DNA of 64,000 nucleotides from Desulfonatronum thiosulfatophilum (GCF_900104215.1 NZ_FMXO01000010.1:62001-126000), one strand, 5' to 3'. Counted from the stretch's first letter, positions 43,534-52,718 are shown. Program-made: numbers and translations. Notes: generated from the sequence alone by a model not told the origin.

Positions 43534-44279
43534 CAGGGCCACCGGTCGTGCAGGCTGATGAGCAGCGGTGGAACGCACAGCCCCAGGGCCGGATAGACGT
43601 CGGCCCGGTTCCAGGGGGGAGCGAACAGAGGGCGAAAATGGCCGCTGAAACCCCGCAGGAGCATGGCTGAGTGGATGCGCTCGGCCCGGGCCAGGCTGCG
43701 AATCAGGGTCTGGCCGAAGAGTACGGCATAGGTCTGGTAGGTGTGCAGGGTGCATCGGGGATGGAAGCCTCGGGCCAGGACGGTGCGGTGCAGGCGCTGG
43801 AATTCTTCGATCACCAGAAAAATCTGCCGGAAGGTGAATGCCAGGAGCAGGGTCAGCTTGCGGGGCAAGCCCAGGCCCTGCAGGGCCTGGGCCAGGACGG
43901 GCACGCTGGAGGTGCAGGCCAGGGCCATGAAAATCAGCAGCAAGGCATTGCCCTTCAGAAAGATGCGTAGAGCCAGGGACAGGCCGTCGTGGCTGAGTCG
44001 GGAGAAGTAATCCAAGGACTCGCCGGGGTAGGTCAAACCGAGAACCAGCCCCAGGACAAGAAAAAAAATGTTGGCCGGAGCCAGGCGCAGGAGCACGGAG
44101 CTGATTTGCAGGCGTGCGATGAATACAAGTCCTGCTCCGAAAAGCAACGCGGACAAGGCTGCTGCATGGCCCTGGACGGCGGAAACAGACGTCAGGCAGA
44201 GGCCCATGCTGAGGATCTTGATCCGGGCGTCCATACGATGGAGCAGGCTTTGCCCCTGGCTGAAGGGTTCGCTGATCAA
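43530..44279 (-). CDS. cbiQ: Cobalt ECF transporter transmembrane protein CbiQ
   Basis: A 249-residue membrane subunit. It begins HRMDARIKILSMGLCL, typical of CbiQ N-termini, with about five hydrophobic segments and the cytosolic coupling helix (VLARGFHPR and LRGFSGHFR, both Arg-Gly motifs that dock with the ATPase). The start at 44279 is a TTG with a poor ribosome-binding site; an ATG sixteen codons in would be the alternative. A 168-base gap before cbiL contains the perfect 7-bp hairpin GCCGCAC/GTGCGGC at 44378-44395. Confidence 0.9.
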   Translation of the reverse strand: MISEPFSQGQSLLHRMDARIKILSMGLCLTSVSAVQGHAAALSALLFGAGLVFIARLQISSVLLRLAPANIFFLVLGLVLGLTYPGESLDYFSRLSHDGLSLALRIFLKGNALLLIFMALACTSSVPVLAQALQGLGLPRKLTLLLAFTFRQIFLVIEEFQRLHRTVLARGFHPRCTLHTYQTYAVLFGQTLIRSLARAERIHSAMLLRGFSGHFRPLFAPPWNRADVYPALGLCVPPLLISLHDRWPW

Positions 44280-44447
44280 GTTGCTTGCCGCAAGTTTTTG
44301 CGCATTTTGGGGTTACGTGTTCTGGCTACGGGGGGCGAGTTCCTGCCGGGGTTTTCTTCTGAGTGCGTTACGCCGCTGCCGCACTGGGGTGCGGCGCTCC
44401 CAGGGTTTATGTCATTGCTTGCCGCAGTTTGCGCAGTTCGGAGAAGG

Positions 44448-45038
44448 CTATTTGCGGCGCAGGAGCCAGGCGCCCAGGCTGGCCAGGCCGATGATCCAGC
44501 CGATGCCGCCGATGATTTCCGGGATGCCCGGACCGGTCTGGCTCAAGGCTAAAATGTCACGGCGCAGAGGAGCTATTTCCTGACGTACGGCATCCTGCAC
44601 GAGTCTCTGGAGCAGAGCCTCATCCAGACCGGATATTCCCGGCTGGTGCTGTTTGGCGTCCCCGGCCGGCACGGTTTTTTCCGTCAGCTCCTCGCTGATG
44701 AAAGGCCGCAAATCTTCGGCGGGGATGGTCTGTCGGGCCACATGACCGGCACCGTCGGAGGCGGTGACCAGAAGTGGCGCTCCCCGACGCAGGATCTCCT
44801 GTGGGAGAATGGTCTCAAAATAGCCCTGCTCATCCGTAGTGCCGGTGAGGAGTGTTTCCCCGCTAACCGCATCGTCGACGATGATCTGCATTTCCGCGGC
44901 GAACTGTCCCGTGCCGAAGGCGGCCTCGGCCATGAGTTGGTCGCCCTGGACCCAGGCAATGAGCAGCAGCTTGTGGCCCATTGCGGGATTTGCCGTGCCG
45001 ATGAGCAGGAAAATGAGCACCAGGCACCGGCTCAGCAT
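44448..45038 (-). CDS. cbiL: CbiL-like cobalt transporter accessory protein (carboxypeptidase-regulatory-like domain)
   Basis: A 196-residue protein with a signal peptide (CLVLIFLLIGTANPAMG) after which the mature protein begins with His (HKLLLIAWVQGDQLMAE), a periplasmic beta-sandwich of the DUF4198/CbiL type, and one C-terminal membrane segment (IIGGIGWIIGLASLGAWLL). The position in the cluster and the N-terminal His fit the accessory component of CbiM-type metal importers. It overlaps cbiM by seven bases. Related NikL proteins serve nickel; the riboswitch upstream argues for cobalt here. Confidence 0.85.
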   Translation of the reverse strand: MLSRCLVLIFLLIGTANPAMGHKLLLIAWVQGDQLMAEAAFGTGQFAAEMQIIVDDAVSGETLLTGTTDEQGYFETILPQEILRRGAPLLVTASDGAGHVARQTIPAEDLRPFISEELTEKTVPAGDAKQHQPGISGLDEALLQRLVQDAVRQEIAPLRRDILALSQTGPGIPEIIGGIGWIIGLASLGAWLLRRK

Positions 45039-45658
45039 GGCGTGCCTCCGGTATATTGCGTTGGATGGGTCAGCAGGTCCGGACGGGTCCGGCCCAAGAG
45101 CCCCACAACGAACATGGCCATGACCCCTTCGATGATCGCCACGGGGAGGTGGGCAAGAACGACGAGCTTTGCCGCTGTCAGATAGCCCTGATCCGTCAGG
45201 GTCAGGGCCGTGCCCGCCAGAAGGGCGGTGCCGAGGACGGCGCAGGAACCGGCTGCGAATCCGGCCGTCAGGGCCGCTGTCCCACCTCGGGCAAGGAATC
45301 CTCGCAACACGACGCCGCACAGGATGGCAGGCAGGGCCACGGTGCAGGTGTTCACGCCCAGGACCAGCAGGCCGCCGAACTGGAAGAGCAGAGCCTGGAG
45401 CAGGAGCCCCGTGAAAATAACCGGAAAGGCGGCCCAGCCCAGGAGCAGCCCGGCCAGCCCGTTGAGCAGCAGATGCACGCTTCCCGGCCCCAGGGGAACA
45501 TGGATCAGGGAGCCGATGAAGAAAACCGCGGCCAGGGCCGCGGCCATGATCAGGCGCTGCTCGTCCAGCCGGCGCAGACCGATCCAGAGGCCGGTGACGG
45601 TTGTCGCCGCGCCCAGAGCGAGGACCGGAGCGGAAAGTATTCCTTCAGCAATGTGCAT
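45032..45658 (-). CDS. cbiM: Cobalt ECF transporter substrate-binding membrane protein CbiM
   Basis: A 208-residue membrane protein that provides substrate recognition. The N-terminus MHIAEGILS is the family hallmark: the amino group and His2 ligate the metal ion. Other conserved parts are SVHLLLNGLAGLLLG and VNTCTVALPAILCG. I therefore start at ATG 45658; the frame continues upstream but inside cbiK. It overlaps cbiK by 14 bases and cbiL by seven, so the operon is tightly coupled. Confidence 0.94.
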   Translation of the reverse strand: MHIAEGILSAPVLALGAATTVTGLWIGLRRLDEQRLIMAAALAAVFFIGSLIHVPLGPGSVHLLLNGLAGLLLGWAAFPVIFTGLLLQALLFQFGGLLVLGVNTCTVALPAILCGVVLRGFLARGGTAALTAGFAAGSCAVLGTALLAGTALTLTDQGYLTAAKLVVLAHLPVAIIEGVMAMFVVGLLGRTRPDLLTHPTQYTGGTPC

Positions 45659-46661
45659 GCTTTGTTTTGCCCTGATCGATGGGGCAGTCGGCATGATCAT
45701 CGAGATCCAGATCGGACACGGCGACATCCAGATGGTCCAGCCAGATGGCCTGGAAATTCGGACACTCGATGGTTCCGGGGAGATGTTCGCGGACATCGAA
45801 GCCCGCGGCGCGGAGCTGGTTGCTCCAGGAGCCGGAATGGTCGCCGAACATGTCCTTGCGGACATGGTAGCCGGAAACGGTCATGAAGGGCAGCAGCCAG
45901 ACCGTGGATACGCGAGCCTCCCGGAGCCGGGCGATGGTTGCGGCGATTCCGGGTTCCCCCATCAGCAGTCCCATGAACAACAAAGGGTGTTGCTCCTGGA
46001 TTTGCGCTAAAAAGTCCAGGTAGCGCCGTTGGCCCGAGTGATAGGTGCCGTGGCCGACCAGGATCACGGCCTCATCCGGCTTGCGCTCCGCGGGAATGAA
46101 CTCCGGCAGCGCGGCCGCGGCTCGGTGCAGATCTGCGTCCTCGTTGAGCATCGGAACGCCGACCCGGACTTGATGAAACCCTTTCCGGGGGTGTTCGTAA
46201 GCCTTGGCCAGATTATGGGTCCAGAAATATTCCACGCCGGGTATCGTATGTAGCGACTGCACCGCCAGATGGGTCACGCCGCTGTCGTGCAACCGGCTCA
46301 GGGCCACGGCCACGCAATCGTGGGGCAGGCCTCGGGCCGCCAGCTTTCGGCGGACCTTGTGGGCCGTGAATGCCCAGGCAACGGGAACATCCGGATAACG
46401 AGCCCGGACCCTGGCCTCGAAGCTGTCATAGGCCTTGCGCGCCGGAATGATGGTGGTGCCGAAGGTGGCCAGCAGAATGCCTGGACGCTTGGGGCCGGAT
46501 GGCGCTTCGGGACCATGATGGTGGTCATGGCCGTGGCCGTCATCATGGTCATGGTGGTCGTGGTGAATATTGTGGGTATGGCCGTGGCCATGGCAGTCGT
46601 GGTTGCAGCCGTGTTCACAGCCGTGACCACCATGGGCGGGGGCTTGAGGGTCGAAATGCAT
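45645..46661 (-). CDS. cbiK: Anaerobic sirohydrochlorin cobaltochelatase CbiK with His-rich N-terminal tail
   Basis: A 338-residue class II chelatase that inserts Co2+ into sirohydrochlorin in the oxygen-independent B12 route. The two chelatase blocks are present: VQSLHTIPGVEYF and LVGHGTYHSGQ, carrying the metal-binding His residues. Residues 10-49 are an exceptional metal-binding tail of about 18 His and 3 Cys (C15, C19, C23), in dipeptides such as HGHGHTH and HHDHHDHD. There is no signal peptide. ATG 46661 is chosen because CCGGAG precedes it. It is the first gene after the cobalamin riboswitch and leads the cbiMLQO transporter genes, so uptake and insertion of cobalt are co-controlled. 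Confidence 0.93.
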   Translation of the reverse strand: MHFDPQAPAHGGHGCEHGCNHDCHGHGHTHNIHHDHHDHDDGHGHDHHHGPEAPSGPKRPGILLATFGTTIIPARKAYDSFEARVRARYPDVPVAWAFTAHKVRRKLAARGLPHDCVAVALSRLHDSGVTHLAVQSLHTIPGVEYFWTHNLAKAYEHPRKGFHQVRVGVPMLNEDADLHRAAAALPEFIPAERKPDEAVILVGHGTYHSGQRRYLDFLAQIQEQHPLLFMGLLMGEPGIAATIARLREARVSTVWLLPFMTVSGYHVRKDMFGDHSGSWSNQLRAAGFDVREHLPGTIECPNFQAIWLDHLDVAVSDLDLDDHADCPIDQGKTKHAHC

Positions 46662-46787
46662 TAATTCACTCCGGTGATGTAGAGTGGAAACGGGCGGAAA
46701 CAAATTCTGATGAGCAGGAGTCTCGGCGCGGAACCATGGAGCAGGAGCGTGGCGGGACATCCCCTCAACGGCAAACACCCGTTGCCT

Positions 46788-46985
46788 CGGGGCTCATGCA
46801 GGCAGGTATTCTGGCTTTCCCAGTTGAACACGCTCCGCCTCCCATCTTGCCCGGCCTGAGCCGGAAGCAGAATGATCGGAATGATGGAACGATACGCTTC
46901 TCTATGAACTGGGATTACAGCGGCGGGTCCGCTCCGGCATCGCACCGGATTCCCTCTTCGTCTCCAACACGGAGACCAGCATGTT
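46788..46985 (-). promoter_or_regulatory. Cobalamin (B12) riboswitch upstream of cbiK
   Basis: On the minus strand the segment near 46915-46965 reads GGGAATCCGGTGCGATGCCGG followed by GCGGACCCGCCGCTGTAATCCC, and the B12 box AAGCCAGAATACCTGCC lies at about 46802-46820. These blocks are the hallmark order of a cobalamin riboswitch. Downstream, CAACGG and CCGTTG form a hairpin at about 46768-46787 that may be the expression platform. It should repress cbiKMLQO when B12 is plentiful. Confidence 0.85.
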
Positions 46986-47228
46986 TTTGATAGCTTCGTA
47001 TCCGCGTAATGTTTTGGAGTCAAATGCCAGGCAGTCGCAATGCCATGGGAGCTTGACCATGGGCGGAAAATAACGCTAATTTGTCGGCTTTGCCAGCAAG
47101 GATCTTCCGTGCGCCCCTGATATCCTCCCATTGCCATCTTCTGCCTTGCCGCCATCGGAGTCGTGCCGAGGGACGGCGAGGTTTTCTTTTTTTTACAGAT
47201 CAAGAATCATTCAACATCCCTCAATGCC

Positions 47229-48824
47229 ATGAACAAATTGCAAAAAGAAGTCGAACGTCGGCGAACGTTCGCGATCATCAGCCACCCGGATGCCGGAAAA
47301 ACCACGCTTACGGAAAAGCTGCTCCTGTTCGGAGGAGCCATTCATCTTGCCGGGGCGGTCAAGGCCAAGAAATCCACCCGCGGCGCCACGTCGGACTGGA
47401 TGGCCGTGGAGCGGGAGCGGGGCATTTCCGTGACCTCCTCGGTGATGAAGTTCGACTACAACGGCCATGAGATCAATCTCCTGGATACCCCCGGTCACCA
47501 GGATTTCTCCGAGGACACCTACCGCGTGCTGACAGCCGTGGATTCCGTGCTCATGGTCATCGACAGCGCCAAAGGCGTCGAGATGCAGACCCGGAAGTTG
47601 ATGGAGGTCTGCCGGATGCGCAACACGCCGATCATGACCTTCATCAACAAGCTGGACCGGGACGGGCAGGAACCCATTGAACTGCTGGACGACATCGAGA
47701 CCAATCTGGGAATCGAATGCGCGCCCCTGACCTGGCCCGTGGGCATGGGCAAGGGGTTCAAGGGCGTCTATGACCTGCGCGGGGATGAACTGCGGTTCTT
47801 CGTGCCCGACGGCCAGAAATCCACCCGGCCCACGGACGTGGTGCATGTCAAGGGGTTGGACGATCCGCAACTGGACGAACTGCTGGGCCGCGATGCTGCC
47901 GACCTGCGCCAGGACGCTGAACTGCTGGCCGGAGCCGGTCATCCCTTTGACCTGGAACGCTATTTGGCGGCGAAACAGACTCCGGTGTTTTTCGGCAGCG
48001 CCATCAACAATTTCGGGGTCCAGGAGCTGTTGGACACCTTTGTGGAACTGGCCCCGCCGCCCCAGCCCCGGGAGGCCGAAACCGCAAAGGGAACCCGGCT
48101 GGTTTCGCCGCTGGAGCCGGATTTTTCCGGAGTGGTCTTCAAGATTCAGGCGAACATGGACCCGGCGCACCGGGACAGGATCGCCTTTCTGCGGATCGTT
48201 TCCGGACAGTTCCAGAAGGGCATGCGGGTACGGCATCACCGTATCGGCAAGGACATGCAGATCGCCAACGCCACCATTTTCATGGCCCATGACCGCAGCG
48301 GCGTGGAGGAGGCCTGGCCCGGCGACATCATCGGCGTCCACAACCATGGAACCATCAAGATCGGCGACACCTTCTCCATCAAGGAACCGCTGAAGTTCAC
48401 CGGCATCCCGAGCTTCGCGCCGGAGCATTTCCGCCGGGTCCGCCTGCGGGATCCCATGCGGGCCAAGCAGCTGGAAAAGGGACTCTTGCAGTTGTGCGAA
48501 GAGGGGGCGGTTCAGGTGTTCCGACCGCTGCGCACCAACGACTACCTCCTGGGCGCGGTGGGGCCGCTGCAGTTCGAGATCACCATGGCCCGGCTCAAGG
48601 ACGAATACAACGTGGAGGCCGGGTACGAACCCGTGGACATCTCCGGCACCCGCTGGATCGTGGGCGGTCGGGACGCCAAAAAGTTCATCGCCGAGAACGG
48701 CCGGGACATTGCCACGGACATTGACGGCGACATGGTCTACCTGGTTTCCAACCCCTGGCGGCTGGAACGGTTGCTGGAGACGTACGACGATATCGTTCTG
48801 CAGACGATCAAGGAACACAAGTAG
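47229..48824 (+). CDS. prfC: Peptide chain release factor 3
   Basis: A 531-residue GTPase that recycles class I release factors from the ribosome. G1 [10 protein letters not shown]2 region [10 protein letters not shown]3 DTPGHQDF and G4 INKLDRDG are intact, and the domain II/III sequence [21 protein letters not shown] with ALLFAPEHF-type elements supports RF3 rather than EF-G. The ATG at 47229 gives the family start [22 protein letters not shown]-rich hairpin at 48916-48938 lies downstream. Confidence 0.96.
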   Translation: MNKLQKEVERRRTFAIISHPDAGKTTLTEKLLLFGGAIHLAGAVKAKKSTRGATSDWMAVERERGISVTSSVMKFDYNGHEINLLDTPGHQDFSEDTYRVLTAVDSVLMVIDSAKGVEMQTRKLMEVCRMRNTPIMTFINKLDRDGQEPIELLDDIETNLGIECAPLTWPVGMGKGFKGVYDLRGDELRFFVPDGQKSTRPTDVVHVKGLDDPQLDELLGRDAADLRQDAELLAGAGHPFDLERYLAAKQTPVFFGSAINNFGVQELLDTFVELAPPPQPREAETAKGTRLVSPLEPDFSGVVFKIQANMDPAHRDRIAFLRIVSGQFQKGMRVRHHRIGKDMQIANATIFMAHDRSGVEEAWPGDIIGVHNHGTIKIGDTFSIKEPLKFTGIPSFAPEHFRRVRLRDPMRAKQLEKGLLQLCEEGAVQVFRPLRTNDYLLGAVGPLQFEITMARLKDEYNVEAGYEPVDISGTRWIVGGRDAKKFIAENGRDIATDIDGDMVYLVSNPWRLERLLETYDDIVLQTIKEHK

Positions 48825-48915
48825 ACCGAATGGGTCCAGTCAAACGGACGGATCACCAAGCCCTTAATGTCGGCATTCCCTTTCCACGTCCCGTGACGTG
48901 GTTATAATTGGTGGA

Positions 48916-48938
48916 CGGCCGGGAACACATCCCGGCCG
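48916..48938. terminator. 9-bp GC-rich hairpin after prfC
   Basis: CGGCCGGGA (48916-48924) pairs perfectly with TCCCGGCCG (48930-48938) around the loop ACACA; CATTTT follows shortly after. It lies in the prfC to FKBP spacer and could be a transcript end or a leader hairpin of the FKBP gene. Confidence 0.5.
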
Positions 48939-48973
48939 CGACCATTTTCAACCTAAAAACTCGTGGAGGACTT

Positions 48974-49399
48974 ATGACACAGGCACAAACCGGAAATAAC
49001 GTCAAGGTGCACTATACAGGGCGGCTGGACAACGGACAGGTTTTCGACAGTTCCGCGGAACGTGATCCGCTGGAGTTCACCCTTGGTCAGGGACAGTTGA
49101 TTCCCGGTTTCGAGAAAGCCGTGTCCGGAATGCAGGTCGGCGACAAGAAGACTGTGACCATTCCCGCGGAAGACGCCTACGGAACCCGCCAGGAGGAGTT
49201 GCTGTTCTCCGTGGAACGGACTCAGCTGCCGGATCACATTCAGCCCGAAGTCGGGCAGCAGTTGCAGGTCAGCCAGGACGGACAGGCCACGGTGGTCACG
49301 GTGGCCGATCTTACGGATACGACCATCGTTCTGGACGCCAACCATCCATTGGCCGGTGAAAATCTCACGTTTGACTTGGAAGTGGTCGAAGTGGCCTAA
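48974..49399 (+). CDS. FKBP-type peptidyl-prolyl isomerase (SlyD-like)
   Basis: A 141-residue protein of the SlyD/FkpB type. HYTGRLDNGQVFDSS is the active-site strand, followed by FTLGQGQLIPGFEKAVSGM, VTIPAEDAYG and an inserted-flap region (SVERTQLPD). It assists prolyl isomerisation and folding in the cytoplasm; there is no signal peptide. The His-rich C-terminal metal-binding tail of E. coli SlyD is absent. GGAGGA lies four bases before the ATG. Confidence 0.93.
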   Translation: MTQAQTGNNVKVHYTGRLDNGQVFDSSAERDPLEFTLGQGQLIPGFEKAVSGMQVGDKKTVTIPAEDAYGTRQEELLFSVERTQLPDHIQPEVGQQLQVSQDGQATVVTVADLTDTTIVLDANHPLAGENLTFDLEVVEVA

Positions 49400-49450
49400 C
49401 TTGCACCATCCAAAGTTTACACCACCATGCTTGCTTTGGCATGGCATGAT

Positions 49451-49484
49451 CGCCGCGTCGTTGACATTCGATGCGGCGTTTTTT
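49451..49484 (+). terminator. Rho-independent terminator after the FKBP gene
   Basis: CGCCGCGTCG (49451-49460) pairs with CGATGCGGCG (49469-49478), ten pairs with one G-T, followed by six T residues. Confidence 0.9.
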
Positions 49485-49530
49485 GTGACCAAGCCTTGGT
49501 CGACACATCATCACAGCTGCAAGGAGAATC

Positions 49531-49986
49531 ATGATACTTCCGAGATTGACCCCAAAGGAATCCTGGATGGAGTTCATTGCCGAAGGCCGCCAGTTTCATA
49601 AAACCGCCTTGGGTGGAATCAATCGGCCCGAGGTCTTTACTCCGGAGATCTTGTACAATCTTTTTGCCATGGCCATGGAAAAATACATCATGGGGCTGCT
49701 GATGTTTCGCAAGAACCTTCCGGACAACCATACGTTTCAGGACCTTGTGGACGGCTTGCGGCGGATGGAGGCCCAGGCTGGGGAGGCATTGGTTGCAAGC
49801 CTGGATGAGGAACTGGCCGGAGAACTCCAGGCCCTGGACGCGTTCCAGGAAATCTGCTCGGTGGAAGGCTATGCGCGGCGGGCGCCGAATGAGGAGGAAA
49901 TCCTCAAGATGAGCCGGACGTGCACCAAGCTCAGGGAGTATGTGGAGGCGGGGTTGCCGCGAGAGTCGGCGACATGCGCAACCTGA
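49531..49986 (+). CDS. Unknown helical protein, possibly HEPN-like
   Basis: A 151-residue, probably all-helical soluble protein that I do not recognise with certainty. The stretch around residues 41-70 (LYNLFAMAMEKYIMGLLMF, then RKNLPDNHTF) resembles the second half of HEPN domains, in which an alpha helix with a conserved aromatic/Glu-Lys pattern precedes an R-x(4-6)-H motif; here R60 and H67 fit it loosely. AAGGAGAATC precedes the ATG. There is no nucleotidyltransferase partner nearby, which a toxin-antitoxin HEPN/MNT pair would have. A strong terminator follows. Treat the HEPN link as a hypothesis. Confidence 0.7.
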   Translation: MILPRLTPKESWMEFIAEGRQFHKTALGGINRPEVFTPEILYNLFAMAMEKYIMGLLMFRKNLPDNHTFQDLVDGLRRMEAQAGEALVASLDEELAGELQALDAFQEICSVEGYARRAPNEEEILKMSRTCTKLREYVEAGLPRESATCAT

Positions 49987-50024
49987 ACATGAAACACCAG
50001 TACGGGCAGGCATGAACCAATTGC

Positions 50025-50064
50025 AACGCCCCACCGACCGTTAATGGTCGGTGGGGCGTTTTGT
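50025..50064. terminator. Perfect 15-bp hairpin terminator
   Basis: AACGCCCCACCGACC (50025-50039) pairs perfectly with GGTCGGTGGGGCGTT (50046-50060) around TTAATG... a six-base loop, then TTGTTTT. It ends the plus-strand genes and faces the convergent gene at 50149, so it could serve both directions. Confidence 0.93.
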
Positions 50065-50148
50065 TTTGCGTGCTGAGCGGCTTGCGCCGGTGCGCCCTGC
50101 GCATGACGAATTTCGATAAACGCAGGGCGCGATGGTAATCGGTACCGC

Positions 50149-50547
50149 TTATTTCTCGGGCATGGCCGAGGAATGGTGCTCCACGATCAGCCATTTGTCG
50201 CCGAAGCGCTGGTAGACGAAGGTGTAGCGGGCAGCGACGGCGCGGGAGCACTCGCCTTCGGGGCAAAGGCTGAAGGTGTACACGCCAGAGTTGACCGCCA
50301 AATCCCCGCAGGAGCGGGTGTTGCATTCGGTGATCACGCCTTGGGGTTTCATGGCCAGAAAGTGGACGAAGTAGTCACGGATTTCGGCATGGTTGTGGCG
50401 GACCTTGTTGGACACAGTGGGTAACAAGATGGCGTCCTCGGCGTAGAGGGCGACGACCTTGTCGGGGTCTCCGGTCTGAAGAGCCTGGTTCCAGGCCTCG
50501 AAGAGGGTGCAGATCTCTTCCTGGTTCTGCATTTCTAGGCAATTCAT
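50149..50547 (-). CDS. SgcJ/EcaC-type NTF2-like (CaMKII-association-domain) protein
   Basis: A 132-residue protein of the NTF2-like superfamily. The pattern FEAWNQALQTGDPDKVVALYAEDAIL followed by EIRDYFVHFL, CGDLAVNSGVYTF and RYTFVYQRFGDKWLIVEHHSS is that of the SgcJ/EcaC or CaMKII-AD type small proteins. It has a Cys pair in LCPEGECS. The function is unknown; such proteins bind small ligands or oligomerise. AAGGAGAGAC precedes the ATG. It is 68 bases after the first SLC13-like transporter gene on the same strand, probably the tail of that operon. Confidence 0.8.
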   Translation of the reverse strand: MNCLEMQNQEEICTLFEAWNQALQTGDPDKVVALYAEDAILLPTVSNKVRHNHAEIRDYFVHFLAMKPQGVITECNTRSCGDLAVNSGVYTFSLCPEGECSRAVAARYTFVYQRFGDKWLIVEHHSSAMPEK

Positions 50548-50615
50548 GGTTGTCTCTCCTTGTGTATGTGAAAATCTCCCGGCCCGATGTGGGCCGGGAG
50601 GCTAAGGGTGGAAGG

Positions 50616-52082
50616 CTAGTTCGTAAGGATCGGCATGCCAAGCAGCGGCCAGATCAGGAGCACGGCCAGGGCCACCAGGGCCATGAGCAGGATGGAGGCC
50701 GGGATGCCGTAGGCGAAGAATTCGCCGCTGGTGAACTGCTTGGAGTTGTAGGCGATGGCGTTGGGCGCCGCGCCCACCAGGAGCAGGAAGGGCATGCCCG
50801 CTGTGACCAGGGCGGCGAAGACAATGACCTCAGGCGCCACGCCCAGGTAGGGAGCGACGACCAGAGCCACCGGGACGGAGATGGCGATGGCGGCCACGTT
50901 CATGATGAAGTTGGTCATGATCATGACGAAGAAGGCGATGGCGATGACGAAGACGAACCAGTGCGCCTCAGAGAAGAAGCCCAGCCAGTTGATGGCCAGC
51001 CATTCCGCGGCCCCGGTCTGCCAGAGGCAGAAGCCCATGCTCATGGCGCCGGCGAAGAGCAGGATGATATTCCATGGGATGTCTTCCAGGTCTTTGATGT
51101 CCAGAATTCGCAGGATAAAGAAGAGGATCGTGGAGACCAGAAGCACCGCGGCCTTGTTGAAGTCGGCCAGGGCTGGGATGAAGGACTGCAGGGAGAGGAA
51201 CAAAATGACGCCGAAGATGATGCTTGCGGAGATGATCTCGTTGCGGCTGATCGGTCCCATTTCCGCGCTGAGCTGGCGGGCCTTGTCCCGCAGACCTGGA
51301 ATGACGGCTTTTTCCGGCTTGAGGAAGACCATGAAGAAGCCCCAGAGCACGAAGACCATCAGCCAACCGATGGGGAACATGTAGTAGGTCAATTCGAAAA
51401 AGGAGATTTCCTGCCCGGTGATCTCCTGATAGAAGCCCAGGGCCACGATTCCGCGGGCCGCGCCGAGCAGGGTGATGATGCTTCCCGCACCGGCTACGAA
51501 GGCCATGCCGATGAACAGGCCCTTGCCGAACTTGGTGGGCTTGTCGCCTTCGCCGTACAGGGCGTAGATGGACAGCAACAGGGGATACATTGTGGCGGCC
51601 ACCGCGGTGTGGGCCATGAGGTGGGTGAGCAGGGCCGTGACCACGAAGCAACCCAGATAGATCATGGAGGTCCGTTCGCCCACGATGATCAGCATCTTGT
51701 AGGCCAGACGCTTGGTGATGCCCACCTTGGTGAAGACCATGCCGATGACCAGGGAGCCGAAGATGAAGAGCACCGACGGATCCATGAAGTCCTTGAAGGC
51801 GGCGCTGGCCGGACGAATGAAGAACAGGGCCTGAACCACGCCGATGGTCAAACCGGTAATGCCGATGGGCACCACCTCGAAGACCCACCATGTTCCCGCA
51901 AGCAGGAACAGGGCGAGAGCTGCCTTGCCCTCAGGGGACAACATGAATTCCTTGCCCATGGGGTCGATGGCATTGGGCCAGGGCGGCGACGCATAGACGA
52001 TGGTAAACAAAAACAGACCGAGAAAGAGAAAAAACAATCGTCTGAAATCAATTTTGGATGGGGTTGCTTGAGCAGCGGTCAC
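50616..52082 (-). CDS. SLC13/DASS-family anion transporter, copy 1
   Basis: A 488-residue membrane protein of the divalent-anion:Na+ symporter family, with about 11-13 hydrophobic segments. Family members carry dicarboxylates or sulfate; the organism type makes sulfate, thiosulfate or C4-dicarboxylate possible substrates. The two SNT signatures that bind substrate and sodium in family structures are altered: A157-H158-T159 in LMAHTAVAAT and M394-N395-V396 in NFIMNVAAIA. AAGGAGGAC precedes the GTG start. A CBS-domain gene lies 81 bases upstream. Copy 2 at 53289-54755 has the same length and the same changes. Confidence 0.88.
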   Translation of the reverse strand: MTAAQATPSKIDFRRLFFLFLGLFLFTIVYASPPWPNAIDPMGKEFMLSPEGKAALALFLLAGTWWVFEVVPIGITGLTIGVVQALFFIRPASAAFKDFMDPSVLFIFGSLVIGMVFTKVGITKRLAYKMLIIVGERTSMIYLGCFVVTALLTHLMAHTAVAATMYPLLLSIYALYGEGDKPTKFGKGLFIGMAFVAGAGSIITLLGAARGIVALGFYQEITGQEISFFELTYYMFPIGWLMVFVLWGFFMVFLKPEKAVIPGLRDKARQLSAEMGPISRNEIISASIIFGVILFLSLQSFIPALADFNKAAVLLVSTILFFILRILDIKDLEDIPWNIILLFAGAMSMGFCLWQTGAAEWLAINWLGFFSEAHWFVFVIAIAFFVMIMTNFIMNVAAIAISVPVALVVAPYLGVAPEVIVFAALVTAGMPFLLLVGAAPNAIAYNSKQFTSGEFFAYGIPASILLMALVALAVLLIWPLLGMPILTN

Positions 52083-52163
52083 GCCTCGTCCTCCTTAAAT
52101 TGTTTGGGTCGGTATTTTGATGTAGTGCTGGGATATGCGAAGCCGACTCTTCCGGATACTTCG

Positions 52164-52718
52164 CTACGTGATCTTACATTCACTGACGATCTTGCAGATG
52201 GCCGCATAGACGTCCGAGAAACGCAACAGGCCGACGATGGCGTCCCCATCCATGACGTAGAGGGTGTCGTGCCCCGAGGTCACGAAAAGGTGAAAGGCGT
52301 TGTCCATGTTGTCGGTTATCTTCACTGCCTGGAGTTCGCCCGGCTTGCTGTAGAGCTTGGCAGCCTTGATCTCCCCGGCCTTGCGGCACAAGTCGCCTAG
52401 AGGTTCATGCCAGAGCATGTAGTCTTTCTTCATCGACTTCACGATGTGCGGCACACCGTAGCGAATGGCGTCACTGAAACTGTCGATCTTGTCGTATTGC
52501 GGCTCCAGTCCTCGAACCACGTCCTTGGGGGATATCTTGCCCACGATAACGCCATTGTCCTCTACGAGAAGGGTGCGTTGCGGCGACTTGCCTGAAAGGT
52601 AGGCCTCGTTGGCTTCACCCAAAGTCTGCATGACCTCGTAGAAATAAGCCTGGGCAGAGATCCGAGGAAATTCACCTACCGGACGCATCAAATCTTTAAT
52701 CGTCAAGATTGTATCCAC
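52164..52718 (-). CDS. CBS-domain protein, copy 1
   Basis: A 184-residue protein with two CBS modules: residues about 5-70 (LMRPVGEFPRIS, then RTLLVEDNGVIVGKISPKDV) and 120-175 (AVKITDNMDNAFHLFVTSGH, DTLYVMDGDAIVGLLRFSDV). CBS pairs bind adenosine nucleotides such as AMP or ATP and gate transporters or enzymes. It starts at GTG behind AACAGGAGGAC. It is directly followed by the SLC13-like gene, so it is a likely soluble regulator of that transporter. Copy 2 is at 54833-55396. Confidence 0.9.
   Translation of the reverse strand: MDTILTIKDLMRPVGEFPRISAQAYFYEVMQTLGEANEAYLSGKSPQRTLLVEDNGVIVGKISPKDVVRGLEPQYDKIDSFSDAIRYGVPHIVKSMKKDYMLWHEPLGDLCRKAGEIKAAKLYSKPGELQAVKITDNMDNAFHLFVTSGHDTLYVMDGDAIVGLLRFSDVYAAICKIVSECKIT

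Noticed and set aside
43534-43755. Upstream extension of cbiO into cbiQ
   Set aside because: The added residues are Pro/Arg-rich; the GTG at 43533 overlaps the cbiQ stop as expected for coupling.
45039-45320. Upstream extension of the cbiL frame
   Set aside because: It reads Arg/Pro-rich sequence within cbiM; the signal peptide starts at ATG 45038.
47500-48820. Minus-strand frame antisense to prfC
   Set aside because: Another shadow, without motifs, of a clear RF3 gene.
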